The notes under the pieces: generated by a model | Seen by the model: only the letters and a program-made list of their open reading frames with translations | Told to the model about the DNA's origin: nothing | The model's database searches: none | Source of the DNA: Anthostomella pinea | Taxonomy: Eukaryota > Ascomycota > Sordariomycetes > Xylariales > Xylariaceae | Reading direction: 5' to 3' | Length of the DNA: 64,000 nucleotides | Assembly: GCA_963556695.1 (NCBI GenBank) | Contig: CAUWAG010000004.1 | Location: 1,054,001-1,118,000, forward strand | Shown: piece by piece, positions 10,701 through 22,448 of the stretch | How the letters are laid out: the number at the start of each line of letters is the position of its first letter | How positions within the stretch are numbered: position 1 is the first letter of the stretch | Made by a program: the position numbers and the translations under genes

Positions 10701-13397
10701 AATACCGTGTTCCACTGCAACAGTGTGACGCAAAGGTGTACTCTACTATCACCGCCACAACCTCGATGTCTGGAGAGCCGGAAGGTGTGGCAGGAAGTCA
10801 GACCATACAGGATACGCCTAATCGTAAGCTGCCATGCGGCGAGTCGGTGGGCAGAGAGCCGTCCTCGCACCGCGCACAACGGCTCAATTCCGCGTTGCTG
10901 CAATGGGATAGACGCCAAGACAGCTTTGTCCTCCAACATTCGACCGGTCGCCAAGCCTTTGGGCTGGGTTGCGCCCAACGAACGTTGATTGGAAAACAAC
11001 ATATTGTCTTCCGTGTCACACACGCCAAGCAATGTAATTACTATTCCTATCTACTCTCATGCACGTCCCGCTACTTGTCAGCCATCAGTGCGGTAGAAGG
11101 GCCTGGAGGATAGGGGGTCAACGTGGCTTGGCTGCAGGGTCCATACTACCACTGCACTTCAGGGGCCTGTGGGAGGACGACGAGGCTTGCGCGTCCTCTC
11201 TAATAAACTGCCCTATCAGTACCTGCATTATGCATAGCGGCAGATCCTATGCGATGCCAGACGAATCGGCTGCCGCGACGACTGCTTGCCTTACCGATAG
11301 TGGAGACCGCCGCAACCCGGCTGCGTTACTACCCTGCCCACGTACCGCGCTCGGTAATAATGAATTCTCTTCATAAAATGTGCAATGAAGGCTCCTGTGC
11401 TGGCACTTGAATCATTGTAGCGGCGATTATGGGTGGCCTGGTCGGTACCTGACCAGGGATTTTTTCCTTTGCCTGATACCGCAGTACATACTCGGCGCTT
11501 GAGCCGCATTGTGCGAAACTCTTGAGCATCAGGGAAGGCTCCCGAACCCGTACTTACTTCCCTAGGGACTCCAAGGCACCTATTTTTATACAGTCATCAG
11601 TACCCACGCTGTCACTCGTCCGCTAAACGATTTGCCTGTGGGAGGATCACCATGCCGAACTTTGGTAGCGAATGCAGTGCAGGCACGTTCACCACCGGCT
11701 GTCACATCATTTAAACGAGCATGTACTCGAAGCGGAACTTTTCTTACTATGAGCATTGCGTCGCGGAGATCGAGGCTCCCGACGTTTTCGGCATCAACAG
11801 CGTCCCCCGAGCATATCGTGTGGGAAGCTGAGGTATGCCGCCCCATGTTAGCCTACGGCACATGCCACATGGTCCAAGGACATTTCTTGCATTTCTTGTT
11901 ATCCTCAAGGACCCTAATTCTTTCAGCTGCCTCGGATATCTGAAGCGGGCGTGAGACCGAATGGAATCAAGGCCGGCCGGCGATGCAACCAAAGTGACTT
12001 CACCGTGGCTACGACCTCATAGGCATGGGACCGTGAAGCATCCCGGTTCAAATTTTCTCCTCTGGTCAAACTCCAACGGTTTCCATGACGAGCTAGCGTA
12101 TGTCGATGTCGAGCTGCCGAGAAGGAATGGTGTTCTCACTGTGAGCATCAAGTAGTACAGACCGACTGCAGTCAGCTTCTCTCATGTGTCCTCGAGGAAT
12201 AAGTGGTTGGATGGATGGATGAGTAAGGTCTGAACAAGCATTTTACCTGTTCCAGGTCAGCAATAGGACCCTTGGACCCTCCTCGAGAATCTCACACTCG
12301 CACTTTTCCCATAGGTCGGGCCTGGAGAAGATAAGAAGCTTGTTGGCGCTAGACCCCAATATTCGATGATTAATGTGGCACAACGTCAGGCCACAACCGC
12401 AAGCTTGACCAGTCGCCTTGCAAAGGAAATGCAGGTACGCACATGGGATCTCCTAGGATATGCCATCTGCTCCTATGCCCTTGACTCGTGGCTGATGCTG
12501 GCTTAGGATATCTGACGCTGGACGGTGCCGCCAACCAACAGACGGACTGATTAAGCAAGAACAGACGGGCGATATCACAACAGCTGGGCCTTGTTGCCAT
12601 CTTGGTCGAGCGCCTTGAGCGGCTGTAGTACGCGTTCACCTGCTCGTGTCTGCAGAGCCCGTTAGATGTAGCGCTTAAGTAAGGCGAGATTTGGCGAGAT
12701 TTGGAATACAAATCCTTGCGTACACAGTACATACGCGGCCTTACGATCGTGACATGAATCCGTGCAGTCGGGCGGAGATATCGCCAAACCGGAACGAGTA
12801 TACTCTTCACGGGCAACACAGCAGCTCATGACAGCCGCTATTGGTCTTGATGAAAGCGTCTCGCCCCTGGCCCAGCTCAGTTCGATGCCATCCCCGAGGG
12901 TCACGGCTACTCAGTTTGTGATGCGGTTATTGGAAGATGCTGACAGGTGCGTGCTACAGGATCACGCTCCTAGCGACCTCGGTCAAAGCTGTGATGGAAA
13001 TGCTTCCAATGCACGAAATGAAAGGGGCCCAGCACGCGCTGTTGACTCCTTCCGGCGATGGCCTCGTACCAATCCTTGACAATATTGCTTCGGAGGGGTC
13101 GAGAACTTCTGCAGTCCCCTTGCTTCACACCCTCTAGGCTGTCGGATCTCACGATGCTGGGCGGCGGCTGCTCCTGAATAAGCCCTAGACTTGACGAGGT
13201 CGGCATCGCTTGGGCCTGCTTCCCCTTGCATGTGCGTTGTGAACGTTGCAACTTCGGTGGGGATCGTGAAGAAGTGTGTGCCAACCTCACCGTCCGACCT
13301 GCCGATGCATACGGACGAGTCTTGCAGATGGTCATCATGAACATCTCTCGCTTGGAGTCATTGGGCGGGATCCCACAAGTCTTGAAGGCGTCGTCGA
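7794..13397. other. Gene-free 5.6-kb tract
   Basis: I read all frames and found no protein family signature, no tRNA and no transposon end. The longest open frames (8438-8974 and 12970-13509, both minus) have Pro/Ser/Arg-rich, motif-free translations typical of random frames in 50-55% GC DNA. Minor features are three copies of a GGGACGC unit at about 10535-10555 and a doubled GGCGAGATTT at about 12685. The last few hundred bases are laccase upstream DNA. Confidence 0.6.
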
Positions 13398-13407
13398 GTA
13401 TATAACT
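13398..13407 (+). promoter_or_regulatory. Putative TATA box of the laccase gene
   Basis: GTATATAACT lies about 145 bp upstream of the laccase ATG. It is followed by a C/T-rich leader (about 13455-13550) of the kind seen before highly expressed fungal genes. Confidence 0.5.
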
Positions 13408-13551
13408 ACGGCTGTCCTTCCAAATATCGATCCAGAGAACATAGTAAGCATCACTCAGCCTTCCTCGCCTCCTCGACTCCTCGCTTCGACGCACTCTCTT
13501 ATATTTCACACATTCACTTCTTCGCTCTTGGTTTCGCTACCATCCTTCAAC

Positions 13552-15590
13552 ATGCGCACTTCATCCCTTCTTTCCGGCCTGAGTGCCTTGGGCTCTCTGG
13601 CTCTCGTTGCTGCCGCCCCCTTTGCGGAGTCCAACGTCCTCAGCAAGAGATGTGACTTCGACTCTGCTGCCTCCCCCGACTGCTGGGGTGACTACTCGCT
13701 CTCTACCAACTGGTACGACGATGCACCTGACACGGGTGTCATTCGTGAGTACTGGCTTCAACTCGTCAACACCACGCTTGCTCCCGATGGCGTCGAGCGC
13801 ATGGTCTTGACCGTCAACGGAACCATTCCCGGGCCTACCATCACGGCTGACTGGGGTGACACTGTCGGTAAGTTGCTGAGGAATATCCGGTTGATCTTGT
13901 CTTGTTCATGATCGCTGACGGTCGTGCAGTCGTCCATGTCCACAACGGGCTGCAAGATAACGGCACCAGTATCCACTGGCATGGTATCCGCCAGTTCGGC
14001 ACGAATGAGGCAGATGGCGTGGCTTCGATCACCCAGTGCCCTGCCGCCCCAGGCGAGGACCTCACATATACGTGGAAGGCTACTCAAGTATATCAGAGAT
14101 TTACTCGAGCCCCCGTGACTGTACTGACAGCTCGTTAGTATGGAACAACTTGGTACCACAGCCACTTTTCTCTTCAAGCCTGGTGAGCAATATTTCCGTC
14201 CACTCGTGCATTCTGCGGCTAACAACTGCAAAGGAACGGAGTCTTTGGCGGCATCATCATCAACGGACCTGCTTCTGCCCCCTATGACGAGGACAAGGGC
14301 CTCATCATAATCAACGACTGGTACCACCAGACCTCGGACCAGCTGTACGCGGCGGCTTCAACCTCCGGACCACCCACGCCCGAGAACGGTCTGATCAACG
14401 GTCTCAACGTCTACGGCGACGGCGGCAGCCGCTTCGAGACCTCGTTCACCAGCGGGACCTCATACCGTCTGCGCATCGTCAACACTGCCATGGACAACAT
14501 GTTCAAGTTCACGATCGACAATCACACCATGACGGTCATCTCCTCCGACCTGGTGCCCATCGTGCCCTACGAGACGGACACGATCTTTATCGGCATCGGC
14601 CAGCGCTACGACGTCGTCGTCAAGGCCGACCAGGCGGCCGGCAACTACTGGATGCGGTCGATTCCGCAACTGAGCTGCGGTTCCAACGGCATGACGCTCA
14701 ACATCAAGGCCATCGTCACCTACGACGGCGTAGATGTCGCCGAACCCGAGTCCGAGGCCTGGGATTCTGCCAGCGTTGATGACTGCTTGGACGAGCTGTC
14801 GTCGAACCTGGTCCCCTTCGTGGCGCTCGACGCTGGCGACGCCGTGGTCGAGGAGGTGCTGGATATCGGCATCTCGATCGTCAACAGCTTCTTCAAGTGG
14901 ACCGTTAACTCGAACACCTTCCTGTCGGACTGGGGAACGCCCAGTAAGTAGCCTGGAACCCATTCGCTCAGTTGTCCAACAAACAAGCGAGCAAGCAAGC
15001 TAACCGTCCGCCCTCCAGCTCTCCAGAAGGTCATCTCTGACGGCTCGACCTACACGGCTGAAGAGAACATCATCACGCTGAACGAGACCAACAAATGGGT
15101 CTACCTCGTCATCGAGTCGCAACTCGGTCTCGTAAGTTCTGGCTCCTCCCTATCTAGTCTCCGCACCACTTGAAGCATAGAGAGAGAGAGGCAGAGACAG
15201 AGACAGAAACAGTAAAAGGTAGCTGACCAAGCAACACAGACCCACCCCATCCACCTGCATGGCCACGACTTTTTCGTGTTAGGCAAGGAGTCGGGGGCGA
15301 CATTCACGACGGACGCGTCGCTGAACCTGGTCAACCCGCCGCGGCGCGACGTGGTGATGCTGCCGGCCAGCGGCTACGTGGCCATCGCGTTCGTCAGCGA
15401 CAACCCGGGCGTGTGGCTGGCGCACTGCCACATCGGCTGGCACACGAGCCAGGGCTTCGCGCTGCAGCTCGTCGAGCGCGCATCCGAGATCGCGGCCACG
15501 GTCGACTCGAAGGTCGTGGACGACACTTGCGCGGCGTGGAACGCGTACGCGTCTGCTGGTGCGGTTGTGCAGGAGGACTCGGGGGTCTGA
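13552..15590 (+). CDS. Secreted laccase (multicopper oxidase, asco-laccase type)
   Basis: An extracellular phenol oxidase that oxidises phenolic substrates with reduction of O2 to water. Six exons (13552-13867, 13930-14087, 14139-14182, 14234-14943, 15019-15131, 15240-15590) encode 563 residues. A signal peptide (about 1-20) is followed by a propeptide ending in a KR pair. All four copper motifs are present: HWHG at 121-124, WYHSH with His165/His167, HPIHLHGHD with His449/452/454, and HCHIGWH with Cys510. The T1 axial position, ten residues after the Cys, is Phe520, a feature associated with higher redox potential. The protein ends in EDSGV, matching the DSG(L/V/I) C-terminal plug of ascomycete laccases. 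The ATG at 13552 is used because the upstream in-frame extension from 13276 would bury the signal peptide. Exon 3 is only 44 bp but carries a copper motif, which supports the splicing. Confidence 0.95.
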
Positions 15591-16745
15591 TCTGTCTGAT
15601 CCGTTGACTAAGGTAACTGACTTATCGACTTATCGGGCTCGACAACTGCTTTTCGGAATGGCCTGTTCTGGTTCTCGTTTTAATACGCCTGAACCAACGA
15701 CTTCTCGACTCTCGTTCATCACACTTTCAAATCCAAAACACAAACTCGTTCATTTGCCTTCTTGTTCGATTCACCCTTTGAGCACTTCTTGCTATACTTC
15801 TAATTTCTTGTCATTGTTTGCTACCTCTTACTGTCAAATCTTACTGTCTAATCCTTGGAGATGCGGGAGGTAGGGGAAAAGGGGGGAGAGTTGGGGATGG
15901 AGAGGGGGAGTTTGGGTGGAATCTGGCAACACTGGTTCGCAGGCGGAGGGCTTACGATGGATACGAAGTTTCATGAAGATGACGGTGGAAACTATAATTT
16001 GCTTGCTTGCTTGCTTGACCCGACGTGGTGGTGATTGGGTTTCCTATAAAAGTCGAACTCCTTCTCTACTTAATAACAAATCTTCTGTCACTCAAAAGTT
16101 CCAACTTCAGCACTGAGGTCGTTTGCTTTCGGTCACCACTCACCAGCCACAGCAGCCGGCCGCATACATGGCCGGGCGGCCCGGGCAGCCGGGTCGGTCG
16201 AGTCCAGGGTATTGCCGATCCTTCGGCAGCGCGGCGCCGATGTTCAAGGGGGATATTCAAGTTGCCTGCGTCCATGCCCTGTACCCGGACATCGGTGCTA
16301 TTTGCTATCTCCGAAACATGAACGTAAGGGGATTGGGAATGGGGTGGCGGCTTTGGAGAAGCCGAACGTCCCCGAGCTGCTACTTTCTGTCTTGGCGGAT
16401 AGTAAGTCATTAACAAGCTTCAGCACTGTCTCTTGGCAGGTTCAAATCTGGGACTTTCGTCGAGGGAGCTTTTAACTGCGTGCCTTCTGGGCGGCGAAGG
16501 ATTCGAGAGAGGCCACACTTATATATACCGTAGTAAGCTTTGAAGTGTTGGTGGTGTTGTCCTGGTGGGAGTCTGAGCAAGCAGCCAGGCAGCCAGCCTG
16601 GTGTCGCTAATAGTCCATCTGACCATATGATATCGTCTTTTCTCCAATCAGCGGGAGTGTGCCACGATGCCTTTACTGTTCCGTACCTAGACGTTGTTCT
16701 TCTCTGCCGTGTACGATCTGATCATGTTACCAATATCCACTCTCC
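15591..16745. other. Intergenic 3' of laccase
   Basis: About 1.15 kb without a gene. It contains a short TTGC tandem repeat at about 15999-16017. The open frames at 16025-16475 have no motif. Confidence 0.55.
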
Positions 16746-17013
16746 CTGGCAGAGGCTGGAAAAAACCATACATAAGGTAGCCACCAGCTACCAGCCACCC
16801 CTCCACTAACAATTATTAGTAGGATTCTACTACCTTTAATTCTTAACGCCTTATAATTAAAGAAAAGAAAATTAGACAAATATCAACACGCACATATGCT
16901 TATAGAGAATTGCGTGCTCATTTAATTGGTATTAGTACTTAGCGACGCATCGATGTTATGTGCTGAGGCATCTATATTGTAGGCTATGTATGGTTTTCTC
17001 CAACCTCTGCCAG
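16746..17013. mobile_element. 268-bp AT-rich MITE with 29-bp inverted ends and 5-bp target duplication
   Basis: The left end (16746-16774, beginning CTGGCAGAGG) and the right end (16985-17013, ending CCTCTGCCAG) are inverted copies matching at 27 of 29 positions. The flanks are TCTCC at 16741-16745 and TCTCC at 17014-17018, a perfect 5-bp target duplication immediately outside the inverted ends. The interior is clearly more AT-rich than its surroundings and has no open frame, so it is a non-autonomous DNA element. The superfamily is not certain; a 5-bp duplication does not fit a Tc1/mariner TA site. Confidence 0.82.
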
Positions 17014-17727
17014 TCTCCCCAGCCTCCCCAGAGATCCAATTAATAAGAAGTTCTGGAACTTTTATTGTGGGATCCCTAGCGAGCTTAACGTGGCGGAACA
17101 ACCGCCATCCCCACTTCCCCGCATGTTCGCAGCGTTAGCCCGATTCTTCAACGTCCAGGCGTTCCACCCAAGCGGCCCAAGCTATCACTGAATCGGCTTC
17201 GAAACTGGGGACCCCAGATGCCCAATTCACCCGGTAGCCAATGGCTCTTCCTCGTCTCCTCACCAGAGTCATGACCAGTCTGGCCCCATCGTCATCGATA
17301 GCACAGTCGGTGTGGTCACATTGCACCAGTTCTGCGCCGTCCCTTGGTACAATCACGCTGGTTTCCATTCCCCGATATACTACTTGGCTTCACCTATGAT
17401 CTACTCCGTATCTCGGGGTATAGGTACCGTATCGCTAAGGTAACATGTAGTACATGTAAGCATCTACCGGTAGGTCGTGTCTTTCGGGCCTATAACCTGG
17501 CGCTGATCGCGCCTCCCTGCTGTCTCACCACGTCGCTGGTATCTCATAAAGCTGGGATGGTCCCCTTCTTTCATTGGTAACGTACTACTTCCCCCTCCGA
17601 CTTGTAGGTAACCACACACGAGCGTCACCAATCGCCAGCCCGTTCGGACTTTGGGTGAGCACATACAGGCTGAGGACAAGACTGAGCATACACAAGGAAA
17701 TCAAGACGAGAGCGACAGCAAGACAAC
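17014..17727. other. Upstream region of the MFS permease gene
   Basis: About 0.7 kb between the MITE and the permease start. No gene and no clear TATA box were seen; the small frames have no recognisable motif. Confidence 0.5.
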
Positions 17728-19996
17728 ATGTCGCGTCCCGCAAGCCAGATCAGCGACGCGGAGCGCGACTCGGCGAACGAAGATGTGCATATGTCCAAAG
17801 ACCTCAAGGCCTCTTCCAGTGATCTGCCCGGCGTAGCCCACCTCGACCAGGCCCAGGCCCGAGGACTGCGCATCCCCGAGATCCTCGCCAAACTCTCGCC
17901 CGCCGAGCGCCTCGAGCTCGAGAGGAAGCTGCGCAAGAAGATCGATTGGCGATTGCTCCCCATGGTCATCCTGATGTGTGCGTGACTCTATTACCCGTTT
18001 CTTGGAGTCATTTCCTTCTGTGTTGTGCTCTTTTGCTTTGTTGCGTTTCTGCAGCTTCTGTCACTATGTGAAGCTCATGAGACGCCCCTTTTGGATATGC
18101 TAACGTAGCGCTTACTCAGATATTCTGAACTACATCGACCGGTTAGTCACAGCAAGGTGCATCTTCGTATGGACTGTCCTGACACGTCGATAGCAACAAC
18201 ATCGCCGCGGCGAAGCTGGCTGGATTACCCGGTGACTTGCACCTCAAGTCGAGCGAGTTCCAGGTCAGAGACGTGCTCCATCTGCAAGTAGAATGCTAAT
18301 ATGTCTTCAGACGGCCGTCAGCATCCTCTTCGTCGGGTAAGCTGAGTTTTCCGTACTATAAACGAGTTGTTCTGTCTGCTGATGGTCGTGGGTGACAGGT
18401 ACCTTATGATGCAAATCCCTTCCAATTTGTTCCTGAATAAAATCGGCAAGCCAGCCCTTTACCTGCCAACATGTGTATGTGCTACCTTGAGGACGCGGAG
18501 GGACTGCCCCACGTCAAATTGAGACGCTTCAGTATCTGATAACAGGGCTAGATGATCATTTGGGGGATCATTTCTGCAGCAACTGCCGGAGTGAAGGTAT
18601 GAGATCCGCGTATCCCGCACGAGACAAGCACGAACTCACCAAAGACAGAACTTCGGCGGGCTTATCGCGGTTCGATTCTTCCTGGGTTTCATAGAAGCAG
18701 CTTACTTCGTGAGTATGCCAGTCTTAGTACACTCCATCAATATCTGACGCCACTGTAGCCAGGATGCCTCTACTACCTGAGTTGCTGGTACACACGACAA
18801 GAGCTGGGTCTTCGCACAGCGATGCTGTATTCCGGAGCCCTCATCTCCGGCGCCTTCTCGGGACTTATCAGCGCTGGGATTACAGCTAACATGGACGGCG
18901 CTCAAGGCATCGCTGCATGGCAGTGGCTATTCATAATCGAGGGCGTGATCACCGTGGGAATTGCGTTTGGAGCAAATTTCGTGCTGCCCAACTTTCCTCG
19001 CACAACTTCGTGGCTGACTGAGGAGGAGAGAGCCCTGGCTGTCTGGCGACTGGAAGAGGATATTGGTGAAGACGATTGGATAGACAGTAAGCAGCAGACC
19101 CTGTGGTATGGGGCGCGACTGGCCTTTGCCGATGTGAAAACCTACGTGCTAGTGAGTTGTACCACTGCGACACTGTCTGGAGGCTACGCTGACTGGGCTG
19201 GTGCGGCATAGTTGGTCTTACTCTTCGGCATTGTCGCGAGCGGCTCCGTCACCAACTTCTTCCCGGCTGTGGTGAAGACACTGGGCTACAACAACGTGGA
19301 CACACTCCTGCTGACCAGCCCTCCATACGTTCTCACCGTCATTGCGTCCGCTATCAACGCCTGGCATGCCGATCGTACCGGCGAGAGGTTCTGGCACATC
19401 AGCCTCCCTCTTGTGGTCGCACTGGTAGCGTTCATCATCGCGGCCACGACTACGGCCACTGGCCCCCGGTATCTGTCTATGATGCTCATGGTGAGTAAAG
19501 CCTTTTGCGTCTCCCTCTTGTACTTCCACGCCTGGCATATCTGACATGAACAGGTGCCCGGAATTTACTCCAGTTTTGTTGTCGCGCTGGCTTGGATCAG
19601 CAACACCCTCCCTCGTCCACCAGCGAAGCGCGCCGCCGCTCTTGCGTTCATCAACGCCGTGTCCAACTCTTCGAGTATCTACGCTAGTTACATGTGAGTC
19701 CGAGCAGCCAATACAGAGAGGACACCGTGGGTCTATGGACACAGTGTATCTATCTATCCTCTTGACCGATTAATCACTGACGCTCAGACAGGTATCAAGA
19801 CAGCATGGCGCCTCGCTACGTCATTGCCATGTCGGTCAACTGCGTGACCACCACCATGGCCATCGTGGCCGCTACGGTCATGTACCTCATGCTCGTCCGG
19901 CTGAACAAGAAGCTCGACCAGGGCGTCTTCGTCGAGGGCGCTGTCAATGCCCTGCCGGGAGAGGCGGCTCGTCATGGGTTCAGGTTCAAGGTTTGA
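17728..19996 (+). CDS. MFS permease, anion:cation symporter family (Dal5/Tna1-like)
   Basis: A plasma-membrane major-facilitator transporter of about 521 residues, of the fungal allantoate/nicotinate/vitamin permease group; the substrate cannot be read from sequence. Eleven exons: 17728-17977, 18120-18141, 18194-18263, 18311-18336, 18399-18474, 18552-18596, 18649-18708, 18759-19151, 19212-19490, 19554-19693, 19792-19996. All junction phases agree. Signature pieces are RKKIDWRLLPMVILMYILNYIDRNNIAAAKL at TM1, which is rebuilt across two introns. It continues with GYLMMQIPSNL, then GLIAVRFFLGFIEAAYFPGCLYYLSCWYTRQELGLR, and then LPNFPRTTSWLTEEERALAVWRL in the central loop. The late half has NTLPRPPAKRAAALAFINAVSNSSSIYASYM. 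The N-terminus is acidic and the C-terminus hydrophilic, both as expected in the family. Confidence 0.93.
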
Positions 19997-21100
19997 GGCG
20001 TCATCCGTTCTGCTGTGTGCTCGGGGTCAGTCTCGGGCGGAGACGTAAGGTGGTGCATGTGGGCATGTCATATTGCGTCGAGATTAGTTAGTGCTTGTAT
20101 CATGGTCGATGTGGTGAGCTACACTTCATATATTGGAATAAGATCAGAAATGTCGGCTGCACTGGGTTAATGATACCATTCACCTCACTCTTTCATGTGA
20201 GCTCTCATGCCCAACTCGACCGGCCGATCACTTGCGCAGCTGCGATGGGATACATGACTTCTCTTCCCTTCTCACAAGTTGATCGGCGTCGCCCCCCGCC
20301 CCGCCCCCCCCCCCCCCCCCCCGTGCCTGACGGATAGTCCTTGGCTCACTGTTTAGATAGGAGGTAACTCGTCTATCCTTGATGGTGGTCAGCCCACTCT
20401 AACAATGCCTGGATTGACTTTCGTCATAATCATTGCCCACCCCACTGCACGTTCCGGGTGAACTTTCCACGGGCGAACAGACGGACTCTTACGCCGCCAT
20501 CTCGATCCGCCCTGCGCGTCGATTTCTCGACGACGAATAGTCGCCGTCCATCCCTTATTACTTCATCGACCGCCGTTACTGCCCCACCAGTGTCAGTCCG
20601 CCTCCATCACGCCCCGTCTGTCCATCTACTCGCCCTAAAGACGAATAAGGGGTCCAATTCAGCCTCAGCCTCAGCACCGAACAGCGGGTCATTCATGCGC
20701 TTCTCTGCGCGCTGAGTCGTGCCGTGGACTCCGTCTCTCGTAGCACCGACTTGGCAGCCGAGAGGCTGATGTTGCCCCCCCCCGCCCCGCCCCCGTGTCG
20801 TCTGCCACGGCCGTGATGTAGTCGTCCAGTGGGCCGACTGCAGGCGCGCAAGGTAGAAGATGTGCTAGTTTGACGCTGCTGCCTTGCAACCAGGGGTCTA
20901 TCCTGCCCTCTCGAGAGTAACTGTAGACGCTTTGTGCGTCAGAGTTGTTACGTTTTCGTTTAGGTGCAGTAGTAGTCTAGTAGAGTGGCCTCGGGTCTGC
21001 GCTCTGGGATAGCACGGTCTGGTCGGCGACCACGAGGGTCTCTGGCTGTGTTGGTACGTGCCTGGATAATTGGGGGCATCGTGGAGGGTGGAGGCCGCTA
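19997..21100. other. Intergenic with a 19-bp poly-C run
   Basis: No gene was seen. A run of 19 consecutive C lies at 20304-20322, preceded by other short C runs, and a second C-rich stretch is at about 20775-20793. The open frames here are low-complexity. Confidence 0.55.
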
Positions 21101-22448
21101 CAATCAGGGGACATAAGTCTCCGTACAGCCCCATTTCTGGACCCCTGACCTGCTACACCTCACAACTCAATTGAACCACAACACACTCAATTCTAGTCAG
21201 AAATTTCTCAAATAAATTGCATTCGATAGCCTGTTCAGTAATGTGTGTACCATCCACCAGCGCGCCTGCATGCGGCGATGCGATCGCGAACAGACTCGAT
21301 CAGCACGCGTACCTGATCAGGATCGATCTCGGACCACGCCCTCTCAATTAAATCGTGTGCGTACTGGTAACGAGGGATATTGTCCTTCAATTCGGAGAAT
21401 TCAGGCTCGATAGCACGTATCTGCCTCTTCAGAAGTCGCCAGACGTGCTCGATGGGTTGAGATCGGGGCTGTGAGGAGGCCAGTCGATACAGTGAATCCT
21501 GTGCTCTTCTAGCCACTCCGGAACACCTCCTGAGAAGTGAATTTTCGCGTTATCTTGAACAAAAGGATCTCCAGCCTCGTAGAAGGGAAGGAGGCCGTTC
21601 TCAAGGACCTGTTTATATGACTCTGCGGATACTCCTCCGCGCGGAGCATCCGGATCGAGTGGGCAGAAGATCAACTTGCCCAGTCCTCCTTCTCCATCGC
21701 GTAGCCAGATCTGAGACCACACCATTATCAAAATACGAGGCTTTTCGTGACTCGTGGGGTTCACGAGATCGTAACGGTACCGCTCTGACGAGTATCGGAT
21801 GACCCAATCGCCTGGATTATCCGATTCATTTTGGACCGTATACTCGTCAGAGAACAGTGCCTTCAAGAGCTCAAGAATACGCTCCGGATGGTCGTAATAT
21901 TCGGCAAATTCGCGCCTTATCTGAGCCGTCTCCTCGTTCAGCTCGATCCTCTTGGCTGCTCGCCACTTCTCAAGCCCTCTGGCGTGGCAGAGGCGCTTGA
22001 TAGTCTTCGCGCAGCAGAGAACGCGGGCCTTGTTTCGGATCTTCTGCCACGAGGCCCTGGGGAAGTCCCTTGCTGCCTGAATAACACGGGCGCGTTCGCG
22101 AGTGTTCAGAGAACTTGGTCGACCACTTCTGGGAGCAGATTTCGTGGTGGTGGTGGTCTCAAAGCGCTTGACAGTCTCAGTGATGGTGGCAGGGCGCGTG
22201 GTTTTGAACGCGTCGGCAACCTCCTTGCGGCTCTGCCCCAGCACTCTCGCCACCACAATCGCAGAGCGAGCATCGCGAGTAAACTTCCCGTTCGGCGCGC
22301 GACTGCCGCTCAATTCGTCTCCAAAAGATCGAAATATCATCGTGATTTGCGTTGTTGAGAGAGTGTTGAAGTTGAAGGGTGGTTGACGCGTTGTTTTGAT
22401 GGTCGGAGATTAGTGGTGGGGTGTACGGAGACTTTTGTCCACCCAGTT
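21101..22448 (-). mobile_element. Tc1-type DNA transposon, 1348 bp
   Basis: Inverted ends lie at about 21101-21134 and 22416-22448. Their inner parts share GTACGGAGACTT(A/T)TGTCC, while the outermost ten bases are more diverged. TA dinucleotides flank the element at 21099-21100 and 22449-22450, the expected Tc1/mariner target duplication. The element carries one transposase gene on the minus strand with a single frame break. Size and layout fit a complete, recently active or near-intact copy. Confidence 0.85.
21235..22340 (-). pseudogene. Tc1-like DD34E transposase with one frameshift
   Basis: Residues 1-290 read in one frame from the ATG at 22340. They contain a helix-turn-helix region (about 25-60), a Ser/Thr-rich linker with GRPSSLN, and a second DNA-binding helix set. 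The first catalytic Asp is in FSDEYTV (Asp165) and the second is in VQDNAKIH. At about 21452-21455 the frame changes by one base inside the SPDLNPIEHVW box. The rest (HVWRLLKRQIRAIEP through the stop at 21235) is intact in the next frame. With the shift bridged, the catalytic spacing is 34 residues between the second Asp and the Glu, i.e. DD34E. As written, the protein loses its catalytic Glu, so this copy should be inactive unless the shift is a sequencing error in the short C run. Confidence 0.9.

Noticed and set aside
12970..13509. Minus-strand frame of 179 codons upstream of laccase
   Set aside because: No family signature; it covers the laccase promoter and leader, and its composition looks random.
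13276..13551. Upstream in-frame extension of the laccase
   Set aside because: It would place about 90 residues before a typical signal peptide, and it overlaps the TATA box and C/T-rich leader.
16430..16460. tRNA-like T-loop sequence GGTTCAAATC
   Set aside because: The flanking bases do not pair into a T stem and no acceptor or anticodon arm is present.
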